NCBI GenBank assembly: GCA_024114885.1
Contig: CP099428.1
Location: 930,001 to 994,000, forward strand
Direction: 5' to 3'
From: Septoria linicola
Taxonomy: Eukaryota; Ascomycota; Dothideomycetes; Mycosphaerellales; Mycosphaerellaceae
DNA: 64,000 nt
Shown here: piece after piece, positions 10,886 to 21,747 of the stretch
Numbering within the stretch: the stretch's first letter is position 1
How the letters are laid out: every line of letters starts with the position of its first letter
Program-made: the position numbers and the translations under genes
The notes under the pieces: model-generated
What the model was told of the DNA's origin: nothing
Databases searched by the model: none
Seen by the model: only the letters and a program-made list of their open reading frames with translations

Positions 10886-11944
10886 TCAGATCAATGGCAA
10901 AACGACCTTCCTCTCCCAGTCCACAATCCCCTCCTTCATCTCAATCCTATTCCCACACGTCCCAAATACCCGATCCCACAACAAAGTCTGCTTGCCATAA
11001 TTATGGCTCTTTTTCCACCCTTGGCGATGATGCAAATCATGATCCTCTGTACACAACTCCGCGTCAAATAGCCTCAAAAACCATGCATTCGTGCTCGGCG
11101 GAGTCGTATACACTCTCAAGCCACTGTGACCGAAGAGCTCAGTGAACACAATGTATTGATGGCAAATCCACCAATCGCTAAATCCCATTGGGAGAAAGAA
11201 GACGAATTTGAGAGTAGCATAGGTGAGAAGCGGGATGATGGCGATGTCGAAGATTTCCTGTTCGAGATCGGCATAGAGGGTCAGGAGGGGCGAAGGATGT
11301 TTGGTGAGATGATGCGTGCGGTGAAACTTCCAGAGAAAGGTGCTTTCGTGCATGATGCGGTGGTACCAGTAGAAGTAGAAGTCGAGCACGATGCCGTACA
11401 AACCTAATTCCAGGGGCAACCAGAAGAGGCTGAGGCTTTGCCAGGGCGAGATGCTGGTGCGGTAGGCGAGGAAGACGGTCATAAGTGGACGGAAGGTAGA
11501 TGTGGAGGACAACGCGCGAAAGACCTTTTTGACGCCGACGTCGGGAACTTCGTCGCGTGGGTGTTTGTCGCCGTCGAGGAAGCCGTAGGTGTGCCCGAGT
11601 TCGCGGATCATGTTGATTTCGTGGATGGCGTTGAGTTTGAAGGCTAGCGAGTAGAAGATGAAAGCGGCGGGCCAGGGGAGGGGCGCGGAAGAGTAGTAGG
11701 AGGTGTAGAGCTGATGTAGAGCGAGGGGCCACAGAGCGTGTGGGAGGATCCATTCGTGGCCTCGGTAGTCGGGAATGTAAGGCATCTTGTCTGTCTTCTG
11801 GTGGACGGGCGTTGGACGGTCGAGGTCACTGGGGTTCATGGAGAGCCAGTTATAGAGGTGGTGGTGGAATGTCCATCCTGTCTTGGAGGGATCAGCGCGC
11901 CAGGTGGATTTCATAGAGTCTTTGGGGTTGCGTTCGACGCCCAT
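10886..11944 (-). CDS. Fatty acid hydroxylase / sterol desaturase family enzyme
   Basis: Single exon, 352 residues. The family uses a diiron centre held by clustered histidines to hydroxylate or desaturate lipids in the ER membrane. The expected boxes are all here: HRIMHE near residue 192, FHRTHH near 202, and HDLHH near 304, with a further H in the loop after the hydrophobic stretch FGHSGL. Hydrophobic segments at about residues 80-110, 150-190 and 230-265 suit a multi-pass membrane protein. It does not match ERG3 or ERG25 closely enough to name a substrate; sphingolipid, sterol and alkane-type substrates are all possible. ATG at 11944 opens the frame cleanly. Confidence 0.85.
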   Translation of the reverse strand: MGVERNPKDSMKSTWRADPSKTGWTFHHHLYNWLSMNPSDLDRPTPVHQKTDKMPYIPDYRGHEWILPHALWPLALHQLYTSYYSSAPLPWPAAFIFYSLAFKLNAIHEINMIRELGHTYGFLDGDKHPRDEVPDVGVKKVFRALSSTSTFRPLMTVFLAYRTSISPWQSLSLFWLPLELGLYGIVLDFYFYWYHRIMHESTFLWKFHRTHHLTKHPSPLLTLYADLEQEIFDIAIIPLLTYATLKFVFFLPMGFSDWWICHQYIVFTELFGHSGLRVYTTPPSTNAWFLRLFDAELCTEDHDLHHRQGWKKSHNYGKQTLLWDRVFGTCGNRIEMKEGIVDWERKVVLPLI

Positions 11945-12781
11945 CTTGCTGATTTGTGGTTGTATTGAGTGATGTGCTACTCAGAGGAAAAGTGAAGCAT
12001 TGAAATCTCATGCTAATTATGTAGTGTTGCCACTGTGTGGCTTTCGGCGACAGACAACATGTCTCATGCATGTGAAGACGGGGTCCACCGAAGGCATCCA
12101 AATTCTTCGGCAGCTGAGTCTACAAGGCTGATTAGTTCTGAGGTCTGATTAAGGTCAGGAGCACGCCACATGAGGTCGACACAGAAAGGGGATCGACAGT
12201 CAATGGTACGAAATAGCGAATGGCAAGTTCCGGTCGTGTCGCTGCCAGCCAACAGCAGCACCGCATTCCCACCAGATGCCGAGGCTAGCATGAGCGAGAA
12301 CGAGAAAATACGTATCTGCATATACTGTGATGCAGAGTAGTGTCTTTGTGGTCGCAAAGTTCAGGCACCATAATAATAATCTGCTCGGACCGCCGCATCT
12401 TCACATGCCAATGCTGTGCCAATCGATGTAGCCTGGAGTGACCTCATGTCAGTTAAGTGTCCTTGTCCTCCATACCTCGTTTGTTATTTTGCCGGCTTGA
12501 GCAATGCAGCTTCGAGCCGAGTAGCTCGATTGGTGAGTGGGACGAAGGCAAGAGCTCAGCAGGCACGAAGCACACTCGATACGACCATATACAGCCATTC
12601 AAGCTCGCGAGAGCTTCCTGTGATACAGATCCCAAGCTTTCAGTATGGTACACCGTAACTCCGCTGCTACCCAATGCGTGAAAACACTCAACTCGGCCGC
12701 TGTGGGGCGAGATTCTTGCGAAATCGGTCAAGAGACATCAATGCGATTTTGAAAGATCGACGTCGAGTCGGCTCCTATCGC
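11945..12781. other. Intergenic region
   Basis: About 0.8 kb between two minus-strand genes. It should contain the hydroxylase promoter and the ILV6 3' flank. Nothing else recognised. Confidence 0.4.
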
Positions 12782-13966
12782 CTATGATGGTGGGAGTGCC
12801 GCTGCGTCCATGACCTCCTCTACTTCCTTGGTTTGCTCCGCTTCGCCTCCATGAAGAGGAGATCTTGGAAGAGCCATCAGACCTGGGTTTTGCGTTAGCA
12901 CGTATCTTCACTATCCAGCAGGGAGAAGGTGACTGAAAGCGCCTTGCATGACTTTGTCGCAGAATATGCTAGATATATGCTTACCTGTTCGTGCCGACTC
13001 GAGGATACCAAAAGGCGAAATGAGCTTCATAAACGAGTCAATTCTGTTTGGTTTGGCGCTGAGCTCGACAATGCAGTTGTTTGTAGAGATATCGAGGACC
13101 TTGCCGCCGAATTGGTGCGTCAAGTAGGTTATCGTCTCCAAGTGCTGGTGCTTCATGCGCAGTGCCTCCGAAGGTGCGAGGTTCCGTGGGTGGAAGTCAA
13201 CATCCTGTGTCCAACTGTTAGATATAGTTCAAGTTGTCACAATTACAGCTAGAGCGCACGTAGAGAATGCTGTACATACCGTGATCTCCTCGACGCCTTC
13301 CTCAAAAGATGGAGAAGTGGCCGTAGCTTCAGGCTGTCCATCGATGTTGCCAGCGATGGCGGCAGAATCCACGCTGCCATAAGTAGCGTCTCCCGTCATT
13401 TCTCTGTGGTGAGCCAGCAGCTCCTCGAAATACTCTGGTCCCAGAATACTGATCTTGGCCAACAGCAGTTCTCTTTGCACCAAGGGCGCTTGAGTATAGT
13501 CCAACACTGCCCACACAGGGACCAAATCTTCCAATTGTCGCCGGGCCTGCTCAACAACACCATCTTGCCCCTGCAGCACGATGGTCATGCGCGACAGATC
13601 TGCGACCTCTGTACTACAGACGACGAGCGAGTCGATGTTGAAGCCACGTGCTGCGAGAATTCCGGACACGCGCGACAGCACACCGGGCTCGTTCTGGACG
13701 AGACAATTGAGGACATGGCGTTTGGGAGGGGCCTTATCAGGCAGCGGCGTCTCGTAGAGAATGGAAGAGACTGCGGCAGCGGGGGAAATGGAGGCAGCTC
13801 CAGGTTGACCTGCGGTCGGCAGAGGTGCAATACGGCGGTGGAGGGCCTTGTATGCGATAGCGGAGGTGGATGAGGATTGATGGCGGACCTGGCATGCAGA
13901 GGCTTGTCGGAGGCTTGAAGCCTGGAACTGCTTTGACAGCAGTTGGACTGCGCGTTTAGAAGCCAT
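12782..13966 (-). CDS. ILV6: Acetolactate synthase regulatory (small) subunit
   Basis: Three exons: 13280-13966, 12985-13204 and 12782-12882; introns 13205-13279 (GTATGT..CAG) and 12883-12984 (GTAAGC..CAG). The spliced protein is 335 residues. The N-terminus (residues 1-35) is rich in Arg, Ser and Gln with no acidic residue, as expected for a mitochondrial presequence. An ACT domain follows: HVLNCLVQNEPGVLSRVSGI then ARGFNIDSL. The second exon carries THQFGGKVLDIS and the third MALPRSPL, both hallmarks of fungal Ilv6. It binds the catalytic Ilv2 subunit and confers valine feedback inhibition on the first common step of branched-chain synthesis. All three exon joins keep frame. Confidence 0.95.
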
Positions 13967-14306
13967 TGCGACAGTTTGTGAGAATCAATGGCTCGTCCTG
14001 TGTAGAGGTCAAAGATATGTGCGGAGCTACTGACAAGCTTTCACAGTCACAGATGCGTCGGCCCTGGATCGGACTTGGCTCGAGCTTCTTCGCCATGTAG
14101 AATGATATGATAGAGCTCGGACTACTGAATCGACTTGACCTTCATCGTCTTCTTCATATCTGAGCTCTTGGACGATCGATCTCTACGGGAGCTATACTGG
14201 GTCCAGAAGTACGACTAAGCCTGCTGGGTGTAAAAGTGCCTGTTCAACTCTCGCCCATTGCGAAGTGAACAGCAACCTAGTCCGGTTGGCGCTTTTCAAG
14301 TTTAAC
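13967..14306. promoter_or_regulatory. Divergent promoter region, ILV6 / Hsp70-like gene
   Basis: The 340 bp between the ILV6 start and the start of the plus-strand Hsp70-like gene must hold both promoters. I could not identify a defined site by eye. Confidence 0.4.
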
Positions 14307-15480
14307 ATGGTACCTCTGTTTACATTGAAGCTGCTGCTAGCTTTCGCAGCTTGCTCATTGTGTAATGCTGGCTGTACTCCCGCAGAGGATTGTGTTGGGT
14401 GTCTGACGCCTCAGGTGCATGATGCTCCTGGAATTGGGTTCGACCTGTCAACAGCACAAGGGTATCGTTGACTAGTTGTGGTAGACGCCGTCAAGACATC
14501 TGACATTCCCGCAGAGTATCTAGTGTAAACTTCTATGGAGGCTCGACTGATGATATAATTCAGATTGATGCGTCACAGGCATACAAGGACTTGATGATCA
14601 GACTGTCCAGCGCACCAGAATGCCAAGTGACAACATTTAGCAAGATAGCGCGGTGGCTTAACAAGATGCGCGCAAGACCAGCCACTCAAGACATCGGCAT
14701 TCTCAGCGAAATGATCAGGCGACTGGAGGTGGCCACTGAAGCAAGACTTTCTCAGAAGCTGGGCCATGTGGTAATCACTCACCCGCTCTTGCCTTGTCAC
14801 ATGAAGGCATCGGTGATGCGGTCAACTACGCCGGTATTAGGTCCTGGCTACACGACCCCCGCGAACCGAAAGGGTACGGCACGCTCAAAGTATTGAGTGA
14901 GGCACGAGCCGCACTAGCGTCGACTGGCCACAATCTATGCAAAACTCCCAAAGATCACTCAGGATGCCTCAATGACTTCGACGAGCCGCCCCAAGATTCC
15001 GCGTATCTTGTGTCCTTGACACAAGGAGCGCTTTACACAAGTCTGTATTCGTGGGGTGATCCATTCCATTCTGTACCATGGCACGAGCCGTACGTCTTCG
15101 ATGTCAGATCAGGTCTTGCGATGAAGCAGGCTCAGCCGACAGAGGCTGCATATTGGTCATACGTAGAGCAGCTGCTCATCGAAGGAGCACATAAAGGATT
15201 GCCATACAGGCCTCCGGCTCTCCGGATACTTACTACTGGCGAAGGTGCTTCGTTGCCGGAGTTCAAGCACGCCCTGAAGACGGCCTTGTGCAACTTCTCT
15301 GTGACCGACTTGACAGAGCCGCAACTATCCGACTACACTGCGGCAAGGGGTGCTGCGTTGTATGCTAGATGGCGGCAGGAAGCGCGACTGACTTGTGTTG
15401 AGCTGCCAAAATGTGAGCAGGAGAGAGCACGCCAGAGGAGGAACGAGAAGGACATGACGAGACCTAGGCGAGAGTTATGA
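14307..15480 (+). pseudogene. Secreted Hsp70-like ATPase-fold protein with a frame break
   Basis: Exon 1 14307-14461 starts with a clear signal peptide (MVPLFTLKLLLAFAACSLCNA), and an intron 14462-14514 (GTATCG..CAG) joins it to exon 2. Exon 2 is coding in one frame to about 14780 (ending LGHVVIT) and in another from there to 15480 (beginning PALALSHEGIGDAV). Both halves belong to one fungal family related to the Hsp70/actin ATPase fold: GIGFDLSTAQG near the start, a central RAALASTGHNLC, then ILTTGEGASLPEF, and AARGAALYARWRQE near the end. The break is a one-base deletion relative to a continuous frame, near the CCC at 14782-14784. I see no GT..AG intron that would cure it. It is therefore either a young pseudogene or a sequencing error. 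The family has no role I can name. Confidence 0.65.
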
Positions 15481-15854
15481 CTGTAGCTGTGTATCGTCAC
15501 CTGAACAGTCGTGTCGTGTACGTCTCTATTATGATATACGTCGTCAAGCTACGCAAAGGGGCAGTTCTACGCAGAGCTCCGATGGCACGTCGTCCAGACT
15601 GTCGTTTAAACTCGTCTCGAACCACTCTTGAGACTGGCTGAGCTGTCGAAGACGTCGCTGCTGATTGTGACTTCTGTTCGACCACTGGAGGGAGAGGAGC
15701 GTGGCATTACCTGCACTGCTAGTTCCTCTTCCACGTAGGCTGCGGTGAGCTTGGCTGCGATCTTGTACGTCATCGGCATAGCTATCACTTTCGGGAGGGC
15801 ATCTCGCATGACTTAGCTTCGGTGACAGTTTTTGTTGATTCTAGAACTGAAAAG
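15481..15854. other. Intergenic region
   Basis: Lies between the Hsp70-like gene and the SDR gene. A minus-strand frame at 15606-15809 (67 codons, beginning MRDALPKVIAMP) is open and starts only 45 bp from the SDR start, but I have no independent support for it. Confidence 0.35.
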
Positions 15855-16748
15855 ATGTCAACTGACAGTAAGAGAGTGCTGATCACTGGTTGTAGCGGTG
15901 GAAGTCTGGGTGCAGCGCTAGCCTTGGCCTTCCACGCCAAAGGACACAAAGTCTTTGCATCGGCTCGAGACCTATCGAAAACGAGCTCGCTGCAGCAAGC
16001 TGGTATTCAATGTCTCGAACTGGATGTCCTCTCGGCAGAATCGATCGACGCTGCGAAGACAAAGATCTCAGACGAAACGTCCGGCAGCATCGACATCTTG
16101 ATCAACAATGCTGGAGGCGGACACTACATGCCGTTCATGCATCTGGATCTGCAAAAGGCTCGTGAGCTCTTCGATATCAATGTCTGGTCGTACCTCTCCG
16201 TCACGCAAGCCTTCTTGCCACTACTGCTCAGAGACAAGTCAGTAGCTGGACAGGAAAGCCTGCTTGTGAACAACACATCAATCTCTTCGGTCCTGCGCAC
16301 GCCTTTTCACAGCGCATACTCGGCATCGAAAGCAGCCATGGCCATGTTCAGCGAAATCCAAAGAATAGAGCTGCAGCCTCTTGGTATTCGTGTGATCGAT
16401 CTCAAGACTGGAAGTCTGGAGTCCAACTTTGGGCCAAATCGTACGAATGAGATCGATTTGCCGGCGGATAGTCCTTATCAGCCGATCAAGGACGAAGTCA
16501 CCAATGTCATCTCTGGTGCTACTACAGAGGCGTATGCCGAGGATCAGGAGAGCTGGGCCAAGAACGTGGTGGAAGATCTGTTGAAGAAGAATCCGCCGGC
16601 GGAGATATGGCGTGGCGGGATGGCGGGTACTATTCAGCTGACGAGTAAGATAGAAACTGTGGTTCCGACTGGACTTCAGGATAAGCAGTTCCAAAGGCTG
16701 GGAGGTTTAGACAAGTTGGAGAAGATCATGAGGGAGAAGGAGGCGTGA
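15855..16748 (+). CDS. Short-chain dehydrogenase/reductase, AYR1-like
   Basis: Single exon, 297 residues from the ATG at 15855; the upstream in-frame codon at 15822 is GTG. Rossmann fold with the cofactor motif TGCSGGSLG at the N-terminus, DILINNAGGG, the catalytic serine in NTSISS, and YSASK as the Tyr-x3-Lys pair. The layout resembles the classical SDRs annotated as NADPH-dependent 1-acyldihydroxyacetone phosphate reductases (yeast Ayr1) in fungi. That substrate is inferred from resemblance only. No transmembrane tail or signal peptide is visible. Confidence 0.85.
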   Translation: MSTDSKRVLITGCSGGSLGAALALAFHAKGHKVFASARDLSKTSSLQQAGIQCLELDVLSAESIDAAKTKISDETSGSIDILINNAGGGHYMPFMHLDLQKARELFDINVWSYLSVTQAFLPLLLRDKSVAGQESLLVNNTSISSVLRTPFHSAYSASKAAMAMFSEIQRIELQPLGIRVIDLKTGSLESNFGPNRTNEIDLPADSPYQPIKDEVTNVISGATTEAYAEDQESWAKNVVEDLLKKNPPAEIWRGGMAGTIQLTSKIETVVPTGLQDKQFQRLGGLDKLEKIMREKEA

Positions 16749-17061
16749 TGGTCTTGTGTCAACTGTGCAGATATCAAAAAAAAGCCAGATACACTTGACG
16801 CTTCAACTTTGCTTGAAATCTGAAACCTTTTCGTTGTGCTCGCGGGGTAGCAAGTAATTGATCATGTCACGGAGGGAATGCGACTTGTTGAAGATTTGTG
16901 GTGGAAAGTGAGTATATCTCTGTTTTAGCTGCGGTGAATCTTCGGCAGACTCGGTCAGCTTTCCGTGCTCGAGCCGACACTTCCAAAATAATGCATTTGA
17001 CCTCGACTTGACTTTGACTTCTCGCACAGCACTCTTCTGGCTCGATCACGTCTCCGACACC
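16749..17061. other. Intergenic region
   Basis: The 3' flank of the SDR gene (A-rich run near 16777) and the promoter of the KH-domain gene. No other feature recognised. Confidence 0.4.
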
Positions 17062-19404
17062 ATGTCCGAAGAACCACGCAAGCGCTCGCGCTTCGACCAG
17101 GCACCAGGCGAAGAGCCGCCGCGCAAATCACGATTCGACAGGCGATCGCGCAGTCCAGTAACTAAGGATTCTGAGGCTTCTGCACGCGAGCGCAGTCCTG
17201 TCAAGAGCGTAGAGTCGCCCGCCGACGGCGACAAGAAGGATACTGCAAAAGATCCTGCTGCGATTGCGGCGGCTGCAGCTGCCCGCATCAGCGCTCAGCT
17301 GCAGAAGCAAAAGGGCATTCAGCAGGTGGATGTACCACCGATTCGCAAGGTAAGGACAATTATGACTAATTACCCACCAAGGCGGCGGCGGCGGCAGTCA
17401 TTCTTACGACGACGGCATATGTATGATGGCCGAGAGTCTTACGTAGCGGATGAGGGGCAGAAGAGGAAATGGCAGCGTTTTCCCACTCTGTCCAAGCGAA
17501 ACTTGTTATGCGGAAGGACTCGAGAGTTGAACACTGCTGACTCTGTGGCACATTGACGAATCTACAGAAAATCACCATTCGAGTACATACTGACGCTTCG
17601 TAGCCCACCGCAGACGCCGACGACACCAAATCGCCTTCCGCTTCAGCAGCAGGCGGCGCACTGAACCATGAAGTTTACCAGCAAGATGGTGACTTTATCA
17701 AAGACATTGAGGTCAACGACCTCCGTAACCGCTACACATTGACAAAAGGCAGCACACAAAAGATGGTAAATACTCACTTGATCCCACTGATACTTTCAGG
17801 CACAGCCTCTTTCCCCTTCTGCACTTCTCAAGACCAACAGCATTGGGTTTGTAACACAAAACGTTAGAGGAGAAGCACTTTGACTTACTCATAGCGCATC
17901 ACAGCCACCGATGGCCCACCCCATTTGCATCTGCTGACCTGCATGTGACATCTAGATCAAAGAGGAGACTGGCGCCGGTACGCTTCCACTCACACGAAAC
18001 GCTTTTTTGACTGTATAGGAACCGAAACTGATCGCATAAAGATGTCACAACCCGCGGCAATTATTACCCGGACAAGAGCATGGCTACAGCAGCAGTGAGT
18101 CCCTCGATAATCTGTCACTACGACATGGCAATCATCAGTACTGCCACGGCGCTACCGTGGCAAATTGAAGTACAAACAGTGTGACTGATGTTCTGCTAGA
18201 ACCCCCCTCTCTACCTTCATGTTACTAGCACGACCAAAGACGGCCTTGAGCAAGCTGTGAAAAAGATCGACGAGCTCATGCAGCAGGAGCTGCCGAACCT
18301 GATCGACGAACGCCGCTTCCGCCGCCGAGACGAACCTCGCGAGCCGCAGCCTGATCGCGACCACTTGGGCCGTCGCAAGTGGCCAGAGAAACAGATTCCG
18401 ATTGACCTCGAACCGATTCCTGGCTTCAACTTGCGCGCCCAAGTCGTTGGTGCTGGCGGCAGCTATGTGAAGCACATACAGCAAGAGACGAGATGTCGTG
18501 TGCAGATCAAGGGTCGTGGCAGCGGCTTCATGGAACACGACACAGGTCGCGAGAGCGACGAACAGATGTATTTGCATGTTGCGGGCCCTGATCCATCCAT
18601 GGTCGACGAAGCAGAACGCTTGTGCATTGAATTGCTTGGAGTGGTTCGCGCTTCATACGAGGAGTTCAAGGAGCGTCCTCAGCGAGGTGGCGGCGGTGGT
18701 TTCGGTGGAGGAGGCCGCGGTGGCTATGGCGGAGACGACAGAGGAGGCTATCATGGCCGTGGCGGCGATCGTCAGAACTCGGGATCATACGGTGGAGGAA
18801 GCGCCTACGGAAATGGAGGAGCAAGCGCTTACGGCAACGCATACGGCACTCCAGCTCAGGCCGATCCTTATGCTCAGCCAGACCCTTACGCGCAGTATGC
18901 GCAAGCAGCTCAGCAGGGATATGGCGGCGCGCAGTCACCAACAGCAGCAGCAGCAGCTCAGGGCCAAGCCTCTGCTGCACCTACCGACCCAGCCGAGCAG
19001 CAGAAGCAGTATGCGGCATGGGCCGCCTATTATGCTGCCAATCCGCAGGCCGACCCATACGCCGCTTACGGTGGCTATGCCGCAGTCATGGCGCAATACA
19101 TGGAGCCTGGTGCTGCCGCTGCAACAGCTCATTACCAAAGTAAGTGAGAAAATGGCCTGCGATCATTTGATCAGTGGTGATCCTCTAAGACCGGCATTGA
19201 CTGACTGTTGCAGACTATTCCCAACCATCACAGACACCGGTCGACTACAGCAATGGAGCGCCACCCCCTCCGCCACAAGATGGCCAGCAAACATCTCAAG
19301 GACCACCCGGTGCCTATAATGGCTACAGTGCTGTAAGCAACATGCACACTTTACCACATGAAGGCGGCTAATCTCAGCAGGTCCCACCGCCTCCCGGCAT
19401 GTAG
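17062..19404 (+). CDS. KHDC4-like KH-domain RNA-binding protein
   Basis: Seven exons: 17062-17349, 17604-17765, 17956-17977, 18042-18094, 18200-19139, 19214-19332 and 19381-19404. All joins keep frame and give 535 residues. The start is SEEPRKRSRFDQAPG, followed by an Ala-rich AAARISAQLQKQ. Across exons 2-5 comes IEVNDLRNRYTLTKGSTQKM, then GADVTTRGNYYPD and PPLYLHVTS, closely paralleling animal KHDC4 (Blom7), a spliceosome-associated KH protein. A second KH-type block has RAQVVGAGGSYVKHIQQET. The C-terminus is a Gly/Tyr/Gln/Pro-rich tail with repeated DPYA units ending PPPPGM. Expected role: nuclear RNA binding in splicing. Exon 3 is only 22 nt. Confidence 0.85.
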
Positions 19405-20478
19405 TACTATCGGGAAGTTTATGGCATGAACATGTAAGCATTATAACTCGATACCTTTAGGTAAGCATGAAGGCTATCTGCAACCGCTGCTCTGCTGGGA
19501 GAAGTATGCATCAATATAGGAGGCTGGACTACACACTTACTCCGGCAATCAGCGACGATTGGCCTTGGATGCGCTCGGCGATTTCGCAGGATGCGCTCAA
19601 AGTAGCGTTGGCAGTCTTGCGTTGTAGCATGCTCAGTAACACCCCAAAGCAATCGAACTTGAAGACTGACCACGGTCTTTCGTGATTGCTCTGTAAAGAT
19701 GATCGCTGGTCTTGCTCACTCCACAAATGGCGTGTTTGCTGCTGTGTGGCAAAAGAAGCCGTGCTGCTGTAGATTTCATACTCGAATGAATGGGTGAAGC
19801 CGCGATGCTTTACGCAGAATGACTACCGGATCTGGATAGAGACCTGTTAGGCTGGCACACCGCGTCCGTTTCGAGTGCAGAGGCTCAGCATCACCTGACC
19901 AGCACACGCCACGACGTGACTAGGCTTCGCTGACCTTGTGCAGACCGCGTCTCCAACAGACGCTACTCCTGTCCCCACGTGTGCCCTGGACACCATGCGT
20001 GCAAATAGACCGTTTCACAATGACTCAGTTCGGTCTTCGCCTGTGAGAGACACGACATGGGTGGGTGGCCATTATTGCCCATCTCTATGTCCAAAGACGG
20101 TCGATTGTCTCGCTGCTCGTGTACAACCAGCTTCGTCTCCGCCATGAATGCACAAAGAAAGTCTCACAATGTCTTTGTTCTGTCTTCACCTCTGTGAGAC
20201 AATGTCATTGTGCCTTGGCATAATCCTCCTGTCCTTGTTGTATATAAAGCTCTTACTACACTCCAGTAAATGGCTTTGTACCTTCTACTCTCAATTGGTT
20301 TTCCTTGCATATATATACCGCTATCAATCATGATCTATACTCAGTTCTCCAAAACACTAAAAACAAACACACTCAATCAGCGAAATCATTACGACGACGC
20401 TGACACTATTGTGTTCCAGTTGCTCCCCGATAAGGACAGAGCACTCTCAACAATAACAGCAACAGCCCCATTACCAAG
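19405..20478. promoter_or_regulatory. Intergenic region with degenerate repeats and a TATA box
   Basis: About 1.1 kb. A TATATAAAG box begins at 20241 and fits transcription toward the gene at 20479. Upstream are two related segments of about 45 bp, at 20013-20060 and 20161-20208. The second contains an inverted repeat: GTCTCACA at 20161-20168 and TGTGAGAC at 20193-20200. The first holds a TGACTCA at 20021-20027, the core recognised by Gcn4/AP-1-type bZIP factors. An ATG at 20270 in another frame lies in the presumed leader. Confidence 0.5.
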
Positions 20479-21255
20479 ATGTACTGGGTACCAAACTACA
20501 GCGCCGGCTCGACCAGGAGCGTGGTGTGGCATCACGGGCAGGCCGCACTGTTCTTCGCGGATGTCTACCCGGTTTTCCAGGTAGCTCAACCAATGCGTGA
20601 CACTCCGAGAGCCCACGCGTACCTAGACATCACCTACTTCGCCGAATTCGAGCACCCGGACGAGTCCTTGCGCGCAACCCAATTCGGCGGTGCCGCAGAC
20701 ATCCTCCAAGGCAACGACGCAGCACGCCTGCTGAATCTGCCAGACCAGCCAGCCGAGAAGCAGCGACTGAAGGTTCAGATAGGTGATCTAGTACTCGCGA
20801 AGACCCCACTGACAAACATTTCTGACTTCTATCCTGCAGAAATCGCCTCTATCAACAGGGGACAGAAGCGTGTGCGGTTCTTGTGCCCACTCCCGAGCTT
20901 TCCTCACCTCAAAGGTGACGACAGACCGGTCATAGCCTACAACCAACTGATGCGACTTGACAAGGGCTCTGCCCTCAAGGTCAATCTCTCCGGCTCACCG
21001 CCTTGTGTCGTGTGGCCATCGAACAAGGTGCCAGGTATGACGTTCACTGAGATCGCGCCCCTTGTTCCAAAAGCTAATCCGACTCCGCAGTGCTCGGCTA
21101 ACGCTTCAGTGCAAGAGAAGCGGGAAGCTGGCTGGCCTGAATGTCAGTGTCAAGGTTGCGAGAACTGCAACGAGGACGATTCGCACCGTGAGGTGCAGCT
21201 CGCTTACTCCGAGATGGCGAGCGGACTGTGCCAGGAGTGCCAGCCTCTTGCTTAA
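20479..21255 (+). CDS. Orphan protein with Cys-rich tail
   Basis: Single exon, 258 residues, unrecognised. No signal peptide or membrane segment. Residues about 95-160 look like a compact beta-rich module (KVQIGDLVLAKT, then RVRFLCPLP). The last 45 residues carry regularly spaced cysteines, ECQCQGCENC and later LCQECQ, which could bind zinc. The start ATG is the first in this frame downstream of a TATA box about 240 bp away, so the leader would be long. An upstream exon cannot be excluded. Confidence 0.55.
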   Translation: MYWVPNYSAGSTRSVVWHHGQAALFFADVYPVFQVAQPMRDTPRAHAYLDITYFAEFEHPDESLRATQFGGAADILQGNDAARLLNLPDQPAEKQRLKVQIGDLVLAKTPLTNISDFYPAEIASINRGQKRVRFLCPLPSFPHLKGDDRPVIAYNQLMRLDKGSALKVNLSGSPPCVVWPSNKVPGMTFTEIAPLVPKANPTPQCSANASVQEKREAGWPECQCQGCENCNEDDSHREVQLAYSEMASGLCQECQPLA

Positions 21256-21747
21256 AGAGGGCATTGGACGGTTGTGGAGCGAAGGCGTTCTGGCGTTTGA
21301 GTGCTTTAAATCTTGAAGCACAGCTGGTCTGTCTTCCGGTGGTATACTTAGCAAAATTGACAACAACTATGCTCAACATACTTGTCCATTCTCATTTTCG
21401 TATCGTGATATATCATGCCCAGTAATGCTAGGGCAATGAGGTAAGTCCTCTGATTTTTGAACTTCCTGCACTGTCGATCGACTTTGTGACACTCGTGGAG
21501 TGCGGCCCACAGCTGGCAGCCGCGGAATGCTTGACCCTTGGTTTGTTGGTACTTGCAGTACTCAAAGCGCTGCTCACGCGGTGCAGTGTGCCGTCATTTA
21601 GGGGACGAAAGGCTCGCAAGATGGGCCGCTCCTCTGGCCACTGCCTGTCTCCGGAAATCCCAACGCCTTCGCTAAACTTCAGGTATCACACCTCACATCT
21701 ACCCTCCCATCAAAATGCTGACCTGCCTGAATGTCAGCCACAACTCC
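21256..21747. other. Convergent intergenic region
   Basis: The 3' flanks of the orphan gene (+) and KSH1 (-). Nothing recognised. Confidence 0.4.

Noticed and set aside
4743..13966. Branched-chain amino-acid gene cluster (aminotransferase plus ILV6)
   Set aside because: The two genes are about 7 kb apart with unrelated genes between, and no other pathway gene is present.
18940..18960. CAG trinucleotide repeat as a polyglutamine tract
   Set aside because: In the coding frame it encodes alanines within the Gly/Ala/Gln-rich tail, and it is only about five units long.
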